Source: Salipiger abyssi (GTDB lineage: Bacteria; Pseudomonadota; Alphaproteobacteria; Rhodobacterales; Rhodobacteraceae). From it: 64,000 nt of DNA. Positions 36,238-45,384 of the stretch are shown in pieces. How positions within the stretch are numbered: the stretch's first letter is position 1; the number at the start of each line of letters is the position of its first letter. The position numbers were made by a program, and so were the translations under genes. The DNA is taken from contig NZ_JAEKIS010000003.1 in assembly GCF_017311415.1 (NCBI RefSeq), positions 248,001 to 312,000 of the forward strand, read 5' to 3'. The notes beneath the pieces are model-generated. The model saw nothing but the letters and a program-made list of their open reading frames with translations. It was not told where the DNA came from and searched no databases.

Positions 36238-37068
36238 ATGGACTGGCTGACAGAGCACAAGATACCGGTCGGCGACGCGGCCGAAGCGCTGTTCGGCTGG
36301 CTGCAACGCAATGCGACCTGGGCTTTCGATGCGCTGGCCTGGGCGATGGAGCGGCTGATCGAGGGCATCCTCTGGGTCTTGCAGACCCCGCCGGAGCTCC
36401 TGGTGATCGCGGTGTTCGTGGCGCTGGTCTGGGCGCTGCACCGCAGCTGGAAGGTTCCGGCCTTCGTTGCGCTAGGGTTCCTCTTCATCCTGAACCAGGG
36501 CTACTGGGAGGAGACCACCGAAAGCCTGACTCTGGTGCTCTCGGCCTGTCTCGTCTGCATGGGCATCGGCGTGCCCATCGGCATCGCTGCCGCGCACCGG
36601 CCACGGCTCTACCGCACGCTGCGCCCGGTGCTCGACCTGATGCAGACGCTGCCCACCTTCGTCTATCTCATCCCCTCCATCGTGTTCTTCGGCATCGGCA
36701 TGGTGCCCGGGCTGATCGCCACGGTGATCTTTGTGCTGCCGGCGCCGATCCGGCTCACCCATCTGGGCATTTCCACCACGCCGAAGGCCCTGACCGAGGC
36801 GGCGCAGGCCTTTGGCGCGACCCCGCGCCAGACGCTCTGGAAGGTCGAACTGCCCTTTGCGGCACCGCAGATCATGGCCGGGCTGAACCAGACGATCATG
36901 CTGTCGCTGTCGATGGTGGTGATCGCGGCGCTGGTCGGCGCCGACGGGCTGGGCGTGCCGGTCTTGCGCGCGCTGAACCGGGTGGATACCGGGCTCGGAT
37001 TCGAATCCGGTCTGATCATCGTGGTGGTCGCCATCATGCTCGATCGGGCGCTGAGGGTGCCCGGGTGA
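36238..37068 (+). CDS. choW: Choline/betaine ABC transporter permease ChoW
   Basis: A 276-residue inner-membrane permease of the ProW/OpuAB type. An N-terminal amphipathic segment (MDWLTEHKIPVGDAAEAL) is followed by about six helices and the EAA-type loop AAQAFGATPRQTLWKVELPF. DLMQTLPTFVYLIPSIVFFG is a classic ProW-family segment. Its start codon lies 53 bases after the chemoreceptor stop with only a weak ribosome site. Its binding protein choX is at 12100, about 23 kb away, although the three genes normally form one operon. Confidence 0.88.
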   Translation: MDWLTEHKIPVGDAAEALFGWLQRNATWAFDALAWAMERLIEGILWVLQTPPELLVIAVFVALVWALHRSWKVPAFVALGFLFILNQGYWEETTESLTLVLSACLVCMGIGVPIGIAAAHRPRLYRTLRPVLDLMQTLPTFVYLIPSIVFFGIGMVPGLIATVIFVLPAPIRLTHLGISTTPKALTEAAQAFGATPRQTLWKVELPFAAPQIMAGLNQTIMLSLSMVVIAALVGADGLGVPVLRALNRVDTGLGFESGLIIVVVAIMLDRALRVPG

Positions 37069-38072
37069 GCGCCGTCGTCCGTTTCCGCAATGTCTCGATC
37101 CTTTTCGGCGACCGGCCCGGTGCGGCACTGCCGCTGGCCGACAGGGGCCTGTCGCGCGCCGAGATCCAGGCCGAGACCGGGCAGGTGCTGGGCGTGCACA
37201 ACGCCAGCCTGGATGTGGCCGAGGGCGAGATCGTCGTCCTGATGGGGCTGTCGGGCTCGGGCAAGTCGACACTGCTGCGCGCGGTGAACGGGCTCAACCC
37301 GGTGGCGCGCGGCGCGGTCGAGGTGCATGACGGCAGCGCTATGGTGGATGTCACAAGCTGCCGGCCCGACAGGCTGCGGCAGCTGCGGCAGAGCCGCATC
37401 GCCATGGTGTTTCAGCATTTCGGCCTGTTGCCCTGGCGCAGCGTCGCCGAGAATGTCGGCTTCGGGCTCGAGCTCGCGGGCATGGCGCCCGAGCTGCGGC
37501 GCGAGACGGTGGCGCGGCAGCTGGCGCTTGTCGGGCTCTCGGACTGGGGCGACCGCAAGGTGAGCGAGCTGTCGGGTGGCATGCAGCAGCGCGTCGGGCT
37601 GGCCCGGGCCTTTGCCACCGACGCGCCGATCCTGCTGATGGACGAGCCGTTCTCGGCGCTCGACCCGCTGATCCGCACCCGGTTGCAGGACGAGCTTCTC
37701 GATCTGCAACGCACGCTCCGGCGCACCATCATCTTTGTCAGCCACGATCTCGACGAGGCGTTCAAGCTGGGGGGGCGGATCGCCATCATGGAGGGCGGGC
37801 GGATCGTGCAATGCGGCACCCCGCGAGAGATCTTTTCGGCGCCGGTCAACGACTACGTGGCCGATTTCGTGGCCAATATGAACCCGCTCGGCGTGCTGAC
37901 CGCGCGCGACGTGATGATGCCGGGCAGCGGCGGGCCCGAGGTCGTGGCGGAATTGCCGGTCCGCGACCTGATGGCGAGTCTGCGGGAGTGCCCGGCGCTG
38001 ACGGTGATGGAGGGCGATACCGCTTTGGGCCAGGTCACCGCCGCCAGCATCGTCAACCGGCTGGCAGGCTGA
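37065..38072 (+). CDS. choV: Choline/betaine ABC transporter ATPase ChoV
   Basis: A 335-residue ATPase of the ProV/OpuAA type. Walker A is LSGSGKST, the signature LSGGMQQRVGLARA, Walker B ILLMDEPFSALD and the switch FVSHDLDEAFKLG. SRAEIQAETGQVLGV before the Walker A is typical of ChoV/ProV. A short C-terminal CBS-like remnant follows. GTG 37065 overlaps the choW stop by four bases. Its last 20 bases overlap the end of the convergent histidine kinase gene. Confidence 0.9.
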   Translation: MSAVVRFRNVSILFGDRPGAALPLADRGLSRAEIQAETGQVLGVHNASLDVAEGEIVVLMGLSGSGKSTLLRAVNGLNPVARGAVEVHDGSAMVDVTSCRPDRLRQLRQSRIAMVFQHFGLLPWRSVAENVGFGLELAGMAPELRRETVARQLALVGLSDWGDRKVSELSGGMQQRVGLARAFATDAPILLMDEPFSALDPLIRTRLQDELLDLQRTLRRTIIFVSHDLDEAFKLGGRIAIMEGGRIVQCGTPREIFSAPVNDYVADFVANMNPLGVLTARDVMMPGSGGPEVVAELPVRDLMASLRECPALTVMEGDTALGQVTAASIVNRLAG

Positions 38073-40614
38073 GCCGCGCCATCAGCGCCGCGCGGCTGCG
38101 CCGCCAGAGATCGCTCAGCCCATGCAACTGGCTGCGGTCCGGATGGTTGCCGGATTTGTGCGCCGCCTCGATCCGCAGCAGCGCGACCCTCATCGCCTCG
38201 GCGCCGAAGGTGCCGCTGGAGCCGGCGCAGCGATGCGCGAGCGGCGCGAGCCCCGGTGCGTCGGGCTCCGATTGCGCGAGCAGGGCGATATCGCGCTCCA
38301 TCTCGTCGAGAAACCGCGCGAGCAGCGCGTCGACCGCGCTTTTGGGCAGATCGGCCAGCAGTTGCGCAAGTAGGGTTTCGTCGATGAGCGCGTCTTCTCC
38401 CGGCCCGGGGGCAACGGGGTTGGAAACGGTCTCGGTGCCGGCGAGGGCATCAGCGATCGCCTGCATCAGCAGCGCGCGGTCGACGGGTTTGGTAAGGCAG
38501 GCGGTCATGCCGTCTTCATGGAACTGTGCCCATTCCTCGGGGAAAGCGTGAGCGGTCAGCGCGATGATCGGGGTCTCGGCAGACGTGCCGCCGCCCTGCC
38601 GAATGTGCCTCGTGGCCGTGCGCCCGTCCATCACCGGCATCGAGATATCCATCAGGATCACATCGAACCGCTCTATCGCCGCGCGGTCCACCCCGACGCG
38701 GCCGTTTTCCGCAAGTGTCACACGATGCCCGGCTGCCCCGAGCATTTCGCGCAGGATGAAGCGGTTGATCTCATTGTCCTCGACCACCAGCACATCCAGC
38801 GCGCGGGCGGGGCCGGTGCTTTGTTGCGGTGCCTGCGCGGCAGGTGCTGAAAAGTCCGGTGCGGGAGCGAGCGGCAGGCGGATCCAGAACAGGCTGCCCT
38901 CTCCCGGTTCGCTCTCAGCGCCGATCTCGCCGCCCATCAAGCGGGTGAAGCGTTTGGCGATGCCGAGCCCAAGCCCGGTGCCGCCGGTCTCGCGGGCGTA
39001 GGACGAATCGAGCGTCTCGAAATCCTTGAAAATGCGCGGCAGATCCGCCTCGGCGATGCCGATGCCGCTGTCGATTACCCTCAGCTCGATCTCGGACCTG
39101 TCTGGATCGAGATATTCCGCTTCGATCTCGACCGTACCGTTGCGGGTGAATTTCAGCGCATTGCCGATGAGATTCAGCAACACTTGACGCAGCCGCCGCG
39201 CATCGCCGATCACGCCCTCGCCCGGCGGCCCGATCCAGCGCCAGCGCAGGTCGTTGTGATACGTGTCGGCGAGCGGCTGGGCGGTTTGTACCACGCCTTC
39301 GAGCAGCCGGGGCAGGGAGAACGGCTCCGAGGTGGCCTGCATCTTACCGGCTTCGAATTTGGCGAGGTCGAGCACATCGTTGACCAGGTCGAGCAGCAGC
39401 CTGCCAGAGGACTGCATCCGGTCGAGCAGATCGGTCTGGCGTTCGGTCAGGCTGTGATCGCGCATCAGCTGCATGGTCCCGAGCAGCCCGTTTAGAGGCG
39501 TGCGCATCTCGTGGCTCATCACCGCGAGGAATTCCGATTTCGTCCGCTCGCCCGCGAGCGCCCGGTCGCGCGCCACTGTGAGCTGCGCCTCGGCCTCCTT
39601 CCATTTCGTGATGTCGCGGATATAGGCCACATAAAGCGGATGCTCCGCCTCTGCCCGGTCCACGGAAAGCTCGGCCGGAAAGCGGCGGCCGCCGCGCGCC
39701 TCAAGTACGGTTTCGAAATGACGCTCCTCCGGCAGAGGGCGCCGGCGCTCTTCGGCAAAGGCGAAGACGCCGTGGTCGAGCGCGTCGCGGTCTTCCTGCG
39801 GGATCAGGAAGTCGCGGGCGACCCGGCCGCAGGCCTCCTCCCGGCGGTAGCCGAAAATGCGCTCGGCAGCGGCGTTGAACTGGTGGATCGTACCGGTTTC
39901 GTCGGTGACGATGATGGCGTTGGGCGAAGTTTCGACAATGGTCTGCATGCGCGCGCCGGCGGCCTGGACCTCATCGGCGCGTTTGCGTGCCAGCCGGAAC
40001 AGCCGGAACAGGGTGAAGGCCAGAAGGGTGAGCCCGAGAAACAACGCCATCAGCCCGGTGGCCATATAGATCATTAGCCGCGAGATGCTGTCGCGTCGCT
40101 TGTCGGAGACCTCGGCAAAGGCTCCAAGGGCGACCAGCGAGAAAGCCCGCACGTGCTTTTCAACGGCATCGGCACGCGCGATGAGTTGCGGTCGCGCCGC
40201 GATCAGCGCCGTGTCGGAGCCGTCGATCAATGGCACGGTCTCGTCGAGAAAGCTCTGTATCTGCTGGCGGGGGGCGGTGAACCTGTCGGTATGCGGCAGC
40301 GAACGGAACAGCCGTCCGCTGCTCATCCTGTCCATGCGGCTGTAGAAGATATCAAAGCGCTCGCGCAGCGTGTCGAGCCCGCCCCGGCTCGTTTCGAGTT
40401 TTTCCAGCGCCAGCCGGAATTGCAGAAATTCGACATCGGCCTGCGACAGGCTCCATTGCAGATTGTCGGAATTCGCCGTCGAATAGTCGTCGATCTCGCG
40501 CAGGATGAGCCAGCCCAGCCAGACCACCAGAGCGCCCCAGAGCAGCAGTGCGAGGCCGGTCTGAAGAACCGTCCATCCGCGGGAGAAGGGCCTGTCGGGC
40601 GGGGCCTGCTGCAT
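38053..40614 (-). CDS. Hybrid sensor histidine kinase (PAS-HisKA-HATPase-REC-Hpt)
   Basis: An 853-residue phosphorelay kinase. TM1 is near residues 15-35, a periplasmic four-helix-like region runs to about 180, and TM2 is near 185-205. A PAS domain (about 225-345) is followed by HisKA with the H-box FLAVMSHEMRTPLNGLLG near 365 and the HATPase boxes (LLNLIGNALKFT, DSGIGI, GTGLGLGI). A receiver has its Asp in VILMDISMPVMDG near 650, and a C-terminal Hpt His lies in LAHRCAGSSGTFGAEAM near 793. The order gives a full internal His-Asp-His relay that could end on the NarL-type regulator at 41383. It follows the periplasmic molybdopterin-fold gene by ten bases. Confidence 0.92.
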   Translation of the reverse strand: MQQAPPDRPFSRGWTVLQTGLALLLWGALVVWLGWLILREIDDYSTANSDNLQWSLSQADVEFLQFRLALEKLETSRGGLDTLRERFDIFYSRMDRMSSGRLFRSLPHTDRFTAPRQQIQSFLDETVPLIDGSDTALIAARPQLIARADAVEKHVRAFSLVALGAFAEVSDKRRDSISRLMIYMATGLMALFLGLTLLAFTLFRLFRLARKRADEVQAAGARMQTIVETSPNAIIVTDETGTIHQFNAAAERIFGYRREEACGRVARDFLIPQEDRDALDHGVFAFAEERRRPLPEERHFETVLEARGGRRFPAELSVDRAEAEHPLYVAYIRDITKWKEAEAQLTVARDRALAGERTKSEFLAVMSHEMRTPLNGLLGTMQLMRDHSLTERQTDLLDRMQSSGRLLLDLVNDVLDLAKFEAGKMQATSEPFSLPRLLEGVVQTAQPLADTYHNDLRWRWIGPPGEGVIGDARRLRQVLLNLIGNALKFTRNGTVEIEAEYLDPDRSEIELRVIDSGIGIAEADLPRIFKDFETLDSSYARETGGTGLGLGIAKRFTRLMGGEIGAESEPGEGSLFWIRLPLAPAPDFSAPAAQAPQQSTGPARALDVLVVEDNEINRFILREMLGAAGHRVTLAENGRVGVDRAAIERFDVILMDISMPVMDGRTATRHIRQGGGTSAETPIIALTAHAFPEEWAQFHEDGMTACLTKPVDRALLMQAIADALAGTETVSNPVAPGPGEDALIDETLLAQLLADLPKSAVDALLARFLDEMERDIALLAQSEPDAPGLAPLAHRCAGSSGTFGAEAMRVALLRIEAAHKSGNHPDRSQLHGLSDLWRRSRAALMARLSLPAG

Positions 40615-40624
40615 GGTCCAACCG

Positions 40625-41137
40625 TCACTCCATCACATTGATGCGGTCGAGCTGCCAGATGCTGCGGGCATAAACCTGCTCGCTCTGATAGGCGCGGTCG
40701 GAATCGTAGGGATAAATGATCCAGAGCGGGCCCTTGTCGCGCAGCGACATTGGCCTGCCGTTGTTGCTATGGGCAATTATCGGCGCGCCGGTCTCCCAGT
40801 CCTCGCGGGGAATATCGACGGCGTAATCGTTGATCGCGGTGGCGCGGATCGTGCTGCCGGTGGCGCCCAGGGCCGCCAGCAGATCGTGCAGCGCGACGCC
40901 GGTGAAGCGCTGTTCGCCATCGGTCCATATCGTGCGGGTGGTAAAGCTGGTCTGTGTCATCGCTTCCAGCATCGCGCGGTCGAAACGCGCCGAATCGCCA
41001 TCATTCGTCCGGGTGATCTGCCCCGTCACAGTCAGCAGGGGAGGGCCGGCGGGGGCGGGAAGCTCGGCAGCGGAAAGCGGCAGGGCGAGGCTCAGAAACA
41101 CAAGCAGACTGCGGCAGAGAAGCGAAAGGAAGGGCAT
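40625..41137 (-). CDS. Periplasmic molybdopterin-oxidoreductase-fold protein, likely non-catalytic
   Basis: A 170-residue secreted protein with a signal peptide (LLVFLSLALPLSAAE). The mature part (TGVALHDLLAALGATGSTIR, AINDYAVDIPREDW) matches the oxidoreductase molybdopterin-binding (SUOX/YedY) fold in a short form. The mature chain contains no cysteine, so the cysteine ligand of molybdenum in sulfite-oxidase-type enzymes is absent. It is encoded ten bases before the hybrid kinase and probably serves as its periplasmic sensor partner. Ligand unknown. Confidence 0.75.
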   Translation of the reverse strand: MPFLSLLCRSLLVFLSLALPLSAAELPAPAGPPLLTVTGQITRTNDGDSARFDRAMLEAMTQTSFTTRTIWTDGEQRFTGVALHDLLAALGATGSTIRATAINDYAVDIPREDWETGAPIIAHSNNGRPMSLRDKGPLWIIYPYDSDRAYQSEQVYARSIWQLDRINVME

Positions 41138-41382
41138 GTCACGGCTCCGTTTTTCGGGGCGGCAGGGCCGAGTGCCCCTGTGGTGGGCACGGGCATCGGT
41201 TTGCCGCTCTTCATCGAGGCCTAGGCCATGTTCGTTAAGAAACCCGCCACACGGTTGCGATTTTTGCGCGGTCCGCGGATCGGCGTGGCAAATAGTGCGG
41301 TGTTAACGGTTTGCCCGCAATTTCGCCGGCAGAATGTGATCGCCAGCCTCGTGATTCGCAGTGACCGCCAGGGAGATGCTTT

Positions 41383-42030
41383 GTGCGCGCGACCCAAGAA
41401 ACGCAAACCGTGCCCTTGCTGCGCGTTCTGATCGCCGACGATCACGATCTGCTGCGCGACACGCTGGAGCTGTTTCTGGAAAGCGAGGGCGATTTCGAAA
41501 CGGTCAGCGTGGCGAGCTTCTATGAGGCTGAAAAGCTGGTGAAGGCCGGCGAATATTTCGATCTGGTGCTGCTCGATTATTCGATGCCGGGGATGAACGC
41601 GCTCGATGGGCTCTACCGGATGACCGCGCTCGAGGGGGCGCGGCGCGTGGCGGTCATCTCGGGCACCGCCAGCCGCGATGTGGCGGAAAAGGTGCTGGAG
41701 GCGGGGGCGGCGGGGTTTGTGCCCAAGACGCTCTCGGCGAAATCGCTGGTCAATGCGGTGCGCTTCATGGCGATGGGTGAGCAATACGCGCCGCTGGAAT
41801 TCATGCGCGGGGAGGAGCGCGTGCCGAACCCGATGGCGGAGCGGCTGTCGCGGCGCGAACTGGAGGTGCTGGAGGGGCTGACGCAGGGCAAGTCGAACAA
41901 GGAGATCGCGCGCAATCTCGAAATCCGCGAGCCGACGGTCAAGCTGCATGTAAAGACGCTCTACCGCAAGATCGGCGCGGCGAACCGCACTCAGGCGGCG
42001 CTATTGGCGCGCGAAGCGGGGTTGTTCTGA
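41383..42030 (+). CDS. NarL/LuxR-type response regulator
   Basis: A 215-residue regulator with a complete receiver: IADDHDLLRDTLELF, phospho-Asp in VLLDYSMPGMNALDG, Thr in VISGTAS and Lys in FVPKTLS. A C-terminal LuxR helix-turn-helix follows (LSRREVLEGLTQGKSNKEIA-like text, then REPTVKLHVKTLYRKIGAAN). It starts with GTG 41383, eight bases after GGGAG. It is divergent from the sensor/kinase pair over 245 bp and is the likely output of that phosphorelay. Target genes are unknown. Confidence 0.9.
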   Translation: MRATQETQTVPLLRVLIADDHDLLRDTLELFLESEGDFETVSVASFYEAEKLVKAGEYFDLVLLDYSMPGMNALDGLYRMTALEGARRVAVISGTASRDVAEKVLEAGAAGFVPKTLSAKSLVNAVRFMAMGEQYAPLEFMRGEERVPNPMAERLSRRELEVLEGLTQGKSNKEIARNLEIREPTVKLHVKTLYRKIGAANRTQAALLAREAGLF

Positions 42031-42122
42031 TGATGCGGCAGGAGAACGGCGCAGGATGCGGAGGCCGGCCCGCATGGCAGCGCCTCGGATCCTGCCTGAA
42101 ACGGCGGATCATGTGGCGCCGG

Positions 42123-43019
42123 TCATACCCATTTCGCCATGGGCGGCAGGCTCATCAGCACAGCATTGGCATCATGCCCCGTCGCCAGACCGAACTTCGT
42201 GCCCCGATCATAGACCAGATTGTACTCGGCATAGAGGCCGCGATGCACCAGTTGCGCATCTTTTTCGGTTTCACCAAAGGGCATTGCCCGGCGCTTCTCC
42301 ACCAGCGGCAGATAGGCCGGCAGGAAGGCGTGGCCGATATCCCGGGTCAGGGCGAAATCCGCCTCCCAGTCGCCGGTATTGCGGTCATCCATGAAGATAC
42401 CGCCGACGCCGCGCGCCCGCTTGCGATGCGGGATGTAGAAATACTCGTCTGCCCAGGCCTTGAGCTCGGGGTAGAGTGTGGCGCCGTGCGGGTCGAGATG
42501 CGCTTTTTGCGTGGCGTGAAAATGCGCCGTGTCCTCAGGGTATTCGAGGCAGGGGTTGAGATCGGAGCCGCCGCCGAACCACCAGGCGCCGGGCGTCCAG
42601 AACATCCGCGTGTTCATATGCACCGCCGGCACATGCGGATTCTGCATATGCGCCACCAGGCTGATGCCCGAGGCCCAGAAGCGCGGATCGCTCTCGATGC
42701 CGGGCACGCCGCGCGCCGCCATCGCCTTTTGCGCCGCCGCCCCCAATGTGCCGTAGACGGTCGAGACGTTCACGCCGACCTTTTCGAACACCCGTCCGCC
42801 GCGCATCACGCTCATCAGCCCGCCGCCGGCATCGGACCCGTCATCGGCCTGCCGCGAGGTGGGCGTGACCTCGAACCGGCCCGCCGGCGCCGCCGAGAAC
42901 GGCCCGCTGACATGGCTGTCCTCCAGCGCCTCAAAGGCCGCGACGATCTCGTCGCGCAGCGTGCGGAACCAGTCCGAGGCGCGGGCCTTGCGCCCGGCGA
43001 AAGCGTCGATATCGGTCAT
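42123..43019 (-). CDS. hemF: Oxygen-dependent coproporphyrinogen III oxidase
   Basis: A cytoplasmic haem-synthesis enzyme of 298 residues converting coproporphyrinogen III to protoporphyrinogen IX with O2. Recognisable blocks are GGRVFEKVGVNVSTVYG, MNTRMFWTPGAWWFGGGSDL, GVGGIFMDD and LVYDRGTKFGLATG, all standard for HemF. ATG 43019 follows GAGGAGA; the frame extends seven codons further without support. It is followed by no cotranscribed gene and the upstream SDR gene ends 57 bases before it. Confidence 0.95.
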   Translation of the reverse strand: MTDIDAFAGRKARASDWFRTLRDEIVAAFEALEDSHVSGPFSAAPAGRFEVTPTSRQADDGSDAGGGLMSVMRGGRVFEKVGVNVSTVYGTLGAAAQKAMAARGVPGIESDPRFWASGISLVAHMQNPHVPAVHMNTRMFWTPGAWWFGGGSDLNPCLEYPEDTAHFHATQKAHLDPHGATLYPELKAWADEYFYIPHRKRARGVGGIFMDDRNTGDWEADFALTRDIGHAFLPAYLPLVEKRRAMPFGETEKDAQLVHRGLYAEYNLVYDRGTKFGLATGHDANAVLMSLPPMAKWV

Positions 43020-43075
43020 CAGTGTCTCCTCGCATCCCACCGGCCCGTGTTAGCGGCAAGCGCCGCGCGGGGCAA

Positions 43076-43876
43076 TCAATGCGCGGGAGCGGCCACCGGA
43101 TCGAGCAGGGTGCGACCGCCATCGACGGTCAGGATCTGCCCTGTCATGAAGCCCGAGCCCTCGGAGGCAAGGAATTGCACCGCCTCGGCCAGCGCGCCGG
43201 GCCCCGCGATGCGGCCCAGCGGCGTGTGTTCCTCGATCTCGCGGCGATAATCGGGGTTCGCCTTCAGCTTGTCCTTGAGGCTGGCGGACATGACCGAGCC
43301 GAAGCCTACGCCGTTCACCCGGATCTTGTTCGGGGCCAGCGACACCGCCAGCGAGCGGGTCATCTGGTCGAGCGCGGCGCAGGAGACCGAATAGGCCATC
43401 AGCTTCTGCTGGGTGCGCCGCGAGGCGATGGAGGAGAGGTTGATGATCGCGCCGGCCTGACGCTCATTGTCGCCACTGGTCTGCTTGATCATGCGGTTGG
43501 CGACGATCTGGCTCAGCCGCAGCGCCGGCATGAGGTTCTGCCCCAGCAGCGTCTCAACCGTCTCGTCTTCGAGATCGAGCGGATCGGAAGGCATCATCTG
43601 GCGCGCGCCGTTCACCAGGATATCGACCCGGTCGAAGGCGTCGAGCGTGGCCGAGAGCAGGTTGGCAAGCGTCAGCCGCTCGCGCAGGTCGCCGGCGAAG
43701 TAACACATGTTGCCGCCGTCGGTCTCCTGCCCGCATTCCTTGGCGAGGCGGTTCTCGTCCATATCCGCGAACATGACATTCGCGCCCTTGTTGGCGAAAT
43801 GGCGGGCGATTGCGAGACCCACGCCATTGGCGGCGCCGGTGACGATGGCGGTCTTGCCTTCGATGGAATAGCTCAT
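43076..43876 (-). CDS. SDR family protein lacking the catalytic lysine
   Basis: A 266-residue short-chain dehydrogenase/reductase fold. The nucleotide site TGAANGVGLAIARHFA, the Asp after strand 2 (FADMDENRL, favouring NAD) and the serine in IINLSSIAS are present. The catalytic Tyr-x3-Lys reads AYSVSCAALDQM, with cysteine in place of lysine, which should abolish the standard proton relay. The C-terminal part (PLGRIAGPGALAEAVQFLAS, then SGFMTGQILTVDGG) is ordinary. It is a divergent member whose reaction, if any, is unknown. Confidence 0.85.
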   Translation of the reverse strand: MSYSIEGKTAIVTGAANGVGLAIARHFANKGANVMFADMDENRLAKECGQETDGGNMCYFAGDLRERLTLANLLSATLDAFDRVDILVNGARQMMPSDPLDLEDETVETLLGQNLMPALRLSQIVANRMIKQTSGDNERQAGAIINLSSIASRRTQQKLMAYSVSCAALDQMTRSLAVSLAPNKIRVNGVGFGSVMSASLKDKLKANPDYRREIEEHTPLGRIAGPGALAEAVQFLASEGSGFMTGQILTVDGGRTLLDPVAAPAH

Positions 43877-43922
43877 GCAGCGGTCCCTGCGATTTGTCCC
43901 CTGGGCGGGACGTTAGCGAAGA

Positions 43923-44900
43923 TCATCGGTTCGGGCGAGAGGCGTGAAGGATCTTGAACCGGTTGTCGCCGGCGGTTTCCGCACTGTCGCGAAACTGTGC
44001 CTCAAGAGCGGTCTCGTAGGGCAGGTGGCGGTTGGCCACCAGCCAGAGATGGCCCGAAGGCTTCAGCATGCGCTTGGCGGCGGCGATAAAGGCCTGGCCG
44101 AGCGCCGGATCGGATTTACGCCCGGTATGGAAGGGCGGATTCATCACCACGGCGTCGAGCGGCTCGGGCGGTGTCCAGGCGGTGGCATCGGCCCAGTGAA
44201 ACCGCACGCGCGGGTCGGCAACGTTGCGCCGCGCGCAGTCGAGCGCGCTGTGATCGGCCTCGACCAGATGCAGTTCGGCGAGGCTGTCGCGCGCCAGCAG
44301 CCCGGTGGCGAGCCCGCCCCAGCCGGCGCCGAGGTCGGCGACGCGCGCGCCAAGCTTGGCAGGCAGGGCGGCGAGCAGCGCCTCGGAGCCCGGATCGGGC
44401 GCGTCGGCGGAGAACACGCCCGGCGCGGTCCAGAGACCGTAGCTGTTCTGCGCCGGGCCGCGCGCCCAGTCGGCAAAGGCGTCGGAGGCTGTGAACCAGA
44501 CGGTCTTGCCATGCGCCTTGGAGACCTGACCCAGCAGCGCCCCCCGGGCTTTCACAGCTTTGGCGAGCGGTTCGATGCCATCGGTTTTCTGCCCGTCGAG
44601 CACGATCAGCCCGCCGGGCGCGGCGTTGCAGGCCATGGCGACGCGCGCCTCGGCGAGATCGCGGGCGCGGGGCAGGAAGACGATGGCGGCGGCAAAATCG
44701 CCCTCGGGCGCCAGCGTCACCGGTACGCCGCGCGCCGTCCAGGCGTCGTGATCGGGCTTGAATCCCTGCACCACGGTGCAACGGTCGAGCGGCAGGGCAT
44801 CGGAATAGAGATCCCCCGGCGCGCCGATCAGCAGGATCGGCCCTTCAGCGGGCAGGGTCAGGCCCGCCTCTGTCGCAAAACTCAGTCTGTCGGCTGTCAT
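43923..44900 (-). CDS. RsmC/RlmG-like rRNA (guanine-N2) methyltransferase
   Basis: A 325-residue protein with a degenerate N-terminal methyltransferase-like half and an active C-terminal SAM domain. The SAM site is VADLGAGWGGLATGLL and the amino-group methylation motif is VVMNPPFHTG. This arrangement is that of RsmC (16S rRNA m2G1207) and RlmG (23S rRNA m2G1835). Which of the two, or another guanine, cannot be told. It lies 25 bases after the clpS stop on the same strand. Confidence 0.82.
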   Translation of the reverse strand: MTADRLSFATEAGLTLPAEGPILLIGAPGDLYSDALPLDRCTVVQGFKPDHDAWTARGVPVTLAPEGDFAAAIVFLPRARDLAEARVAMACNAAPGGLIVLDGQKTDGIEPLAKAVKARGALLGQVSKAHGKTVWFTASDAFADWARGPAQNSYGLWTAPGVFSADAPDPGSEALLAALPAKLGARVADLGAGWGGLATGLLARDSLAELHLVEADHSALDCARRNVADPRVRFHWADATAWTPPEPLDAVVMNPPFHTGRKSDPALGQAFIAAAKRMLKPSGHLWLVANRHLPYETALEAQFRDSAETAGDNRFKILHASRPNR

Positions 44901-44925
44901 GGCAGGGCCGGCGCGGGCGCGCGGC

Positions 44926-45288
44926 TCACTCCTTTTCCATGGTGCATTGCAGCGGGTGCTGGTGGCGCCGGGCGAAATCCATCACCTGGCCCACCTTGGT
45001 CTCGGCAATTTCGTGGCTGAAGACCCCGACGACGGCAACGCCCTTTTTGTGGACGGTCAGCATGATCTCAAACGCCTGCGCGTGCGACATGCCGAAAAAC
45101 CGTTCGAGCACATGCACGACGAATTCCATCGGCGTGTAATCGTCGTTCAGCAGCAGCACCTTGTAAAGCGGCGGGCGCTTTGTCTTGGGCTTGGTCTGAA
45201 GGACCACATCGGCATCGCCCTCGCCGTCGTCGGTGGACGAGGGCCGGTTGGCGAGGCGGACGGTTTTTTCCGTGATGGTGAATGTCAT
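44926..45288 (-). CDS. clpS: ATP-dependent Clp protease adaptor ClpS
   Basis: A 120-residue adaptor that binds the ClpA N-domain and delivers N-end-rule substrates. It has the flexible N-terminal tail, then [20 protein letters not shown] and the hydrophobic-pocket segment [40 protein letters not shown]. clpA is not downstream here. Convergence of clpS with D,D-carboxypeptidase and HAD genes is a common Rhodobacteraceae layout. Confidence 0.95.
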   Translation of the reverse strand: MTFTITEKTVRLANRPSSTDDGEGDADVVLQTKPKTKRPPLYKVLLLNDDYTPMEFVVHVLERFFGMSHAQAFEIMLTVHKKGVAVVGVFSHEIAETKVGQVMDFARRHQHPLQCTMEKE

Positions 45289-45384
45289 CTCGGGCTCAAG
45301 GCGCTTTGCGGTTCAAGGTTCGAAGCGTCTATATAAAACGGCGCAGCCCGCGAGGAAAGGGTTGCACGACGGAGTCTCTCTTAT

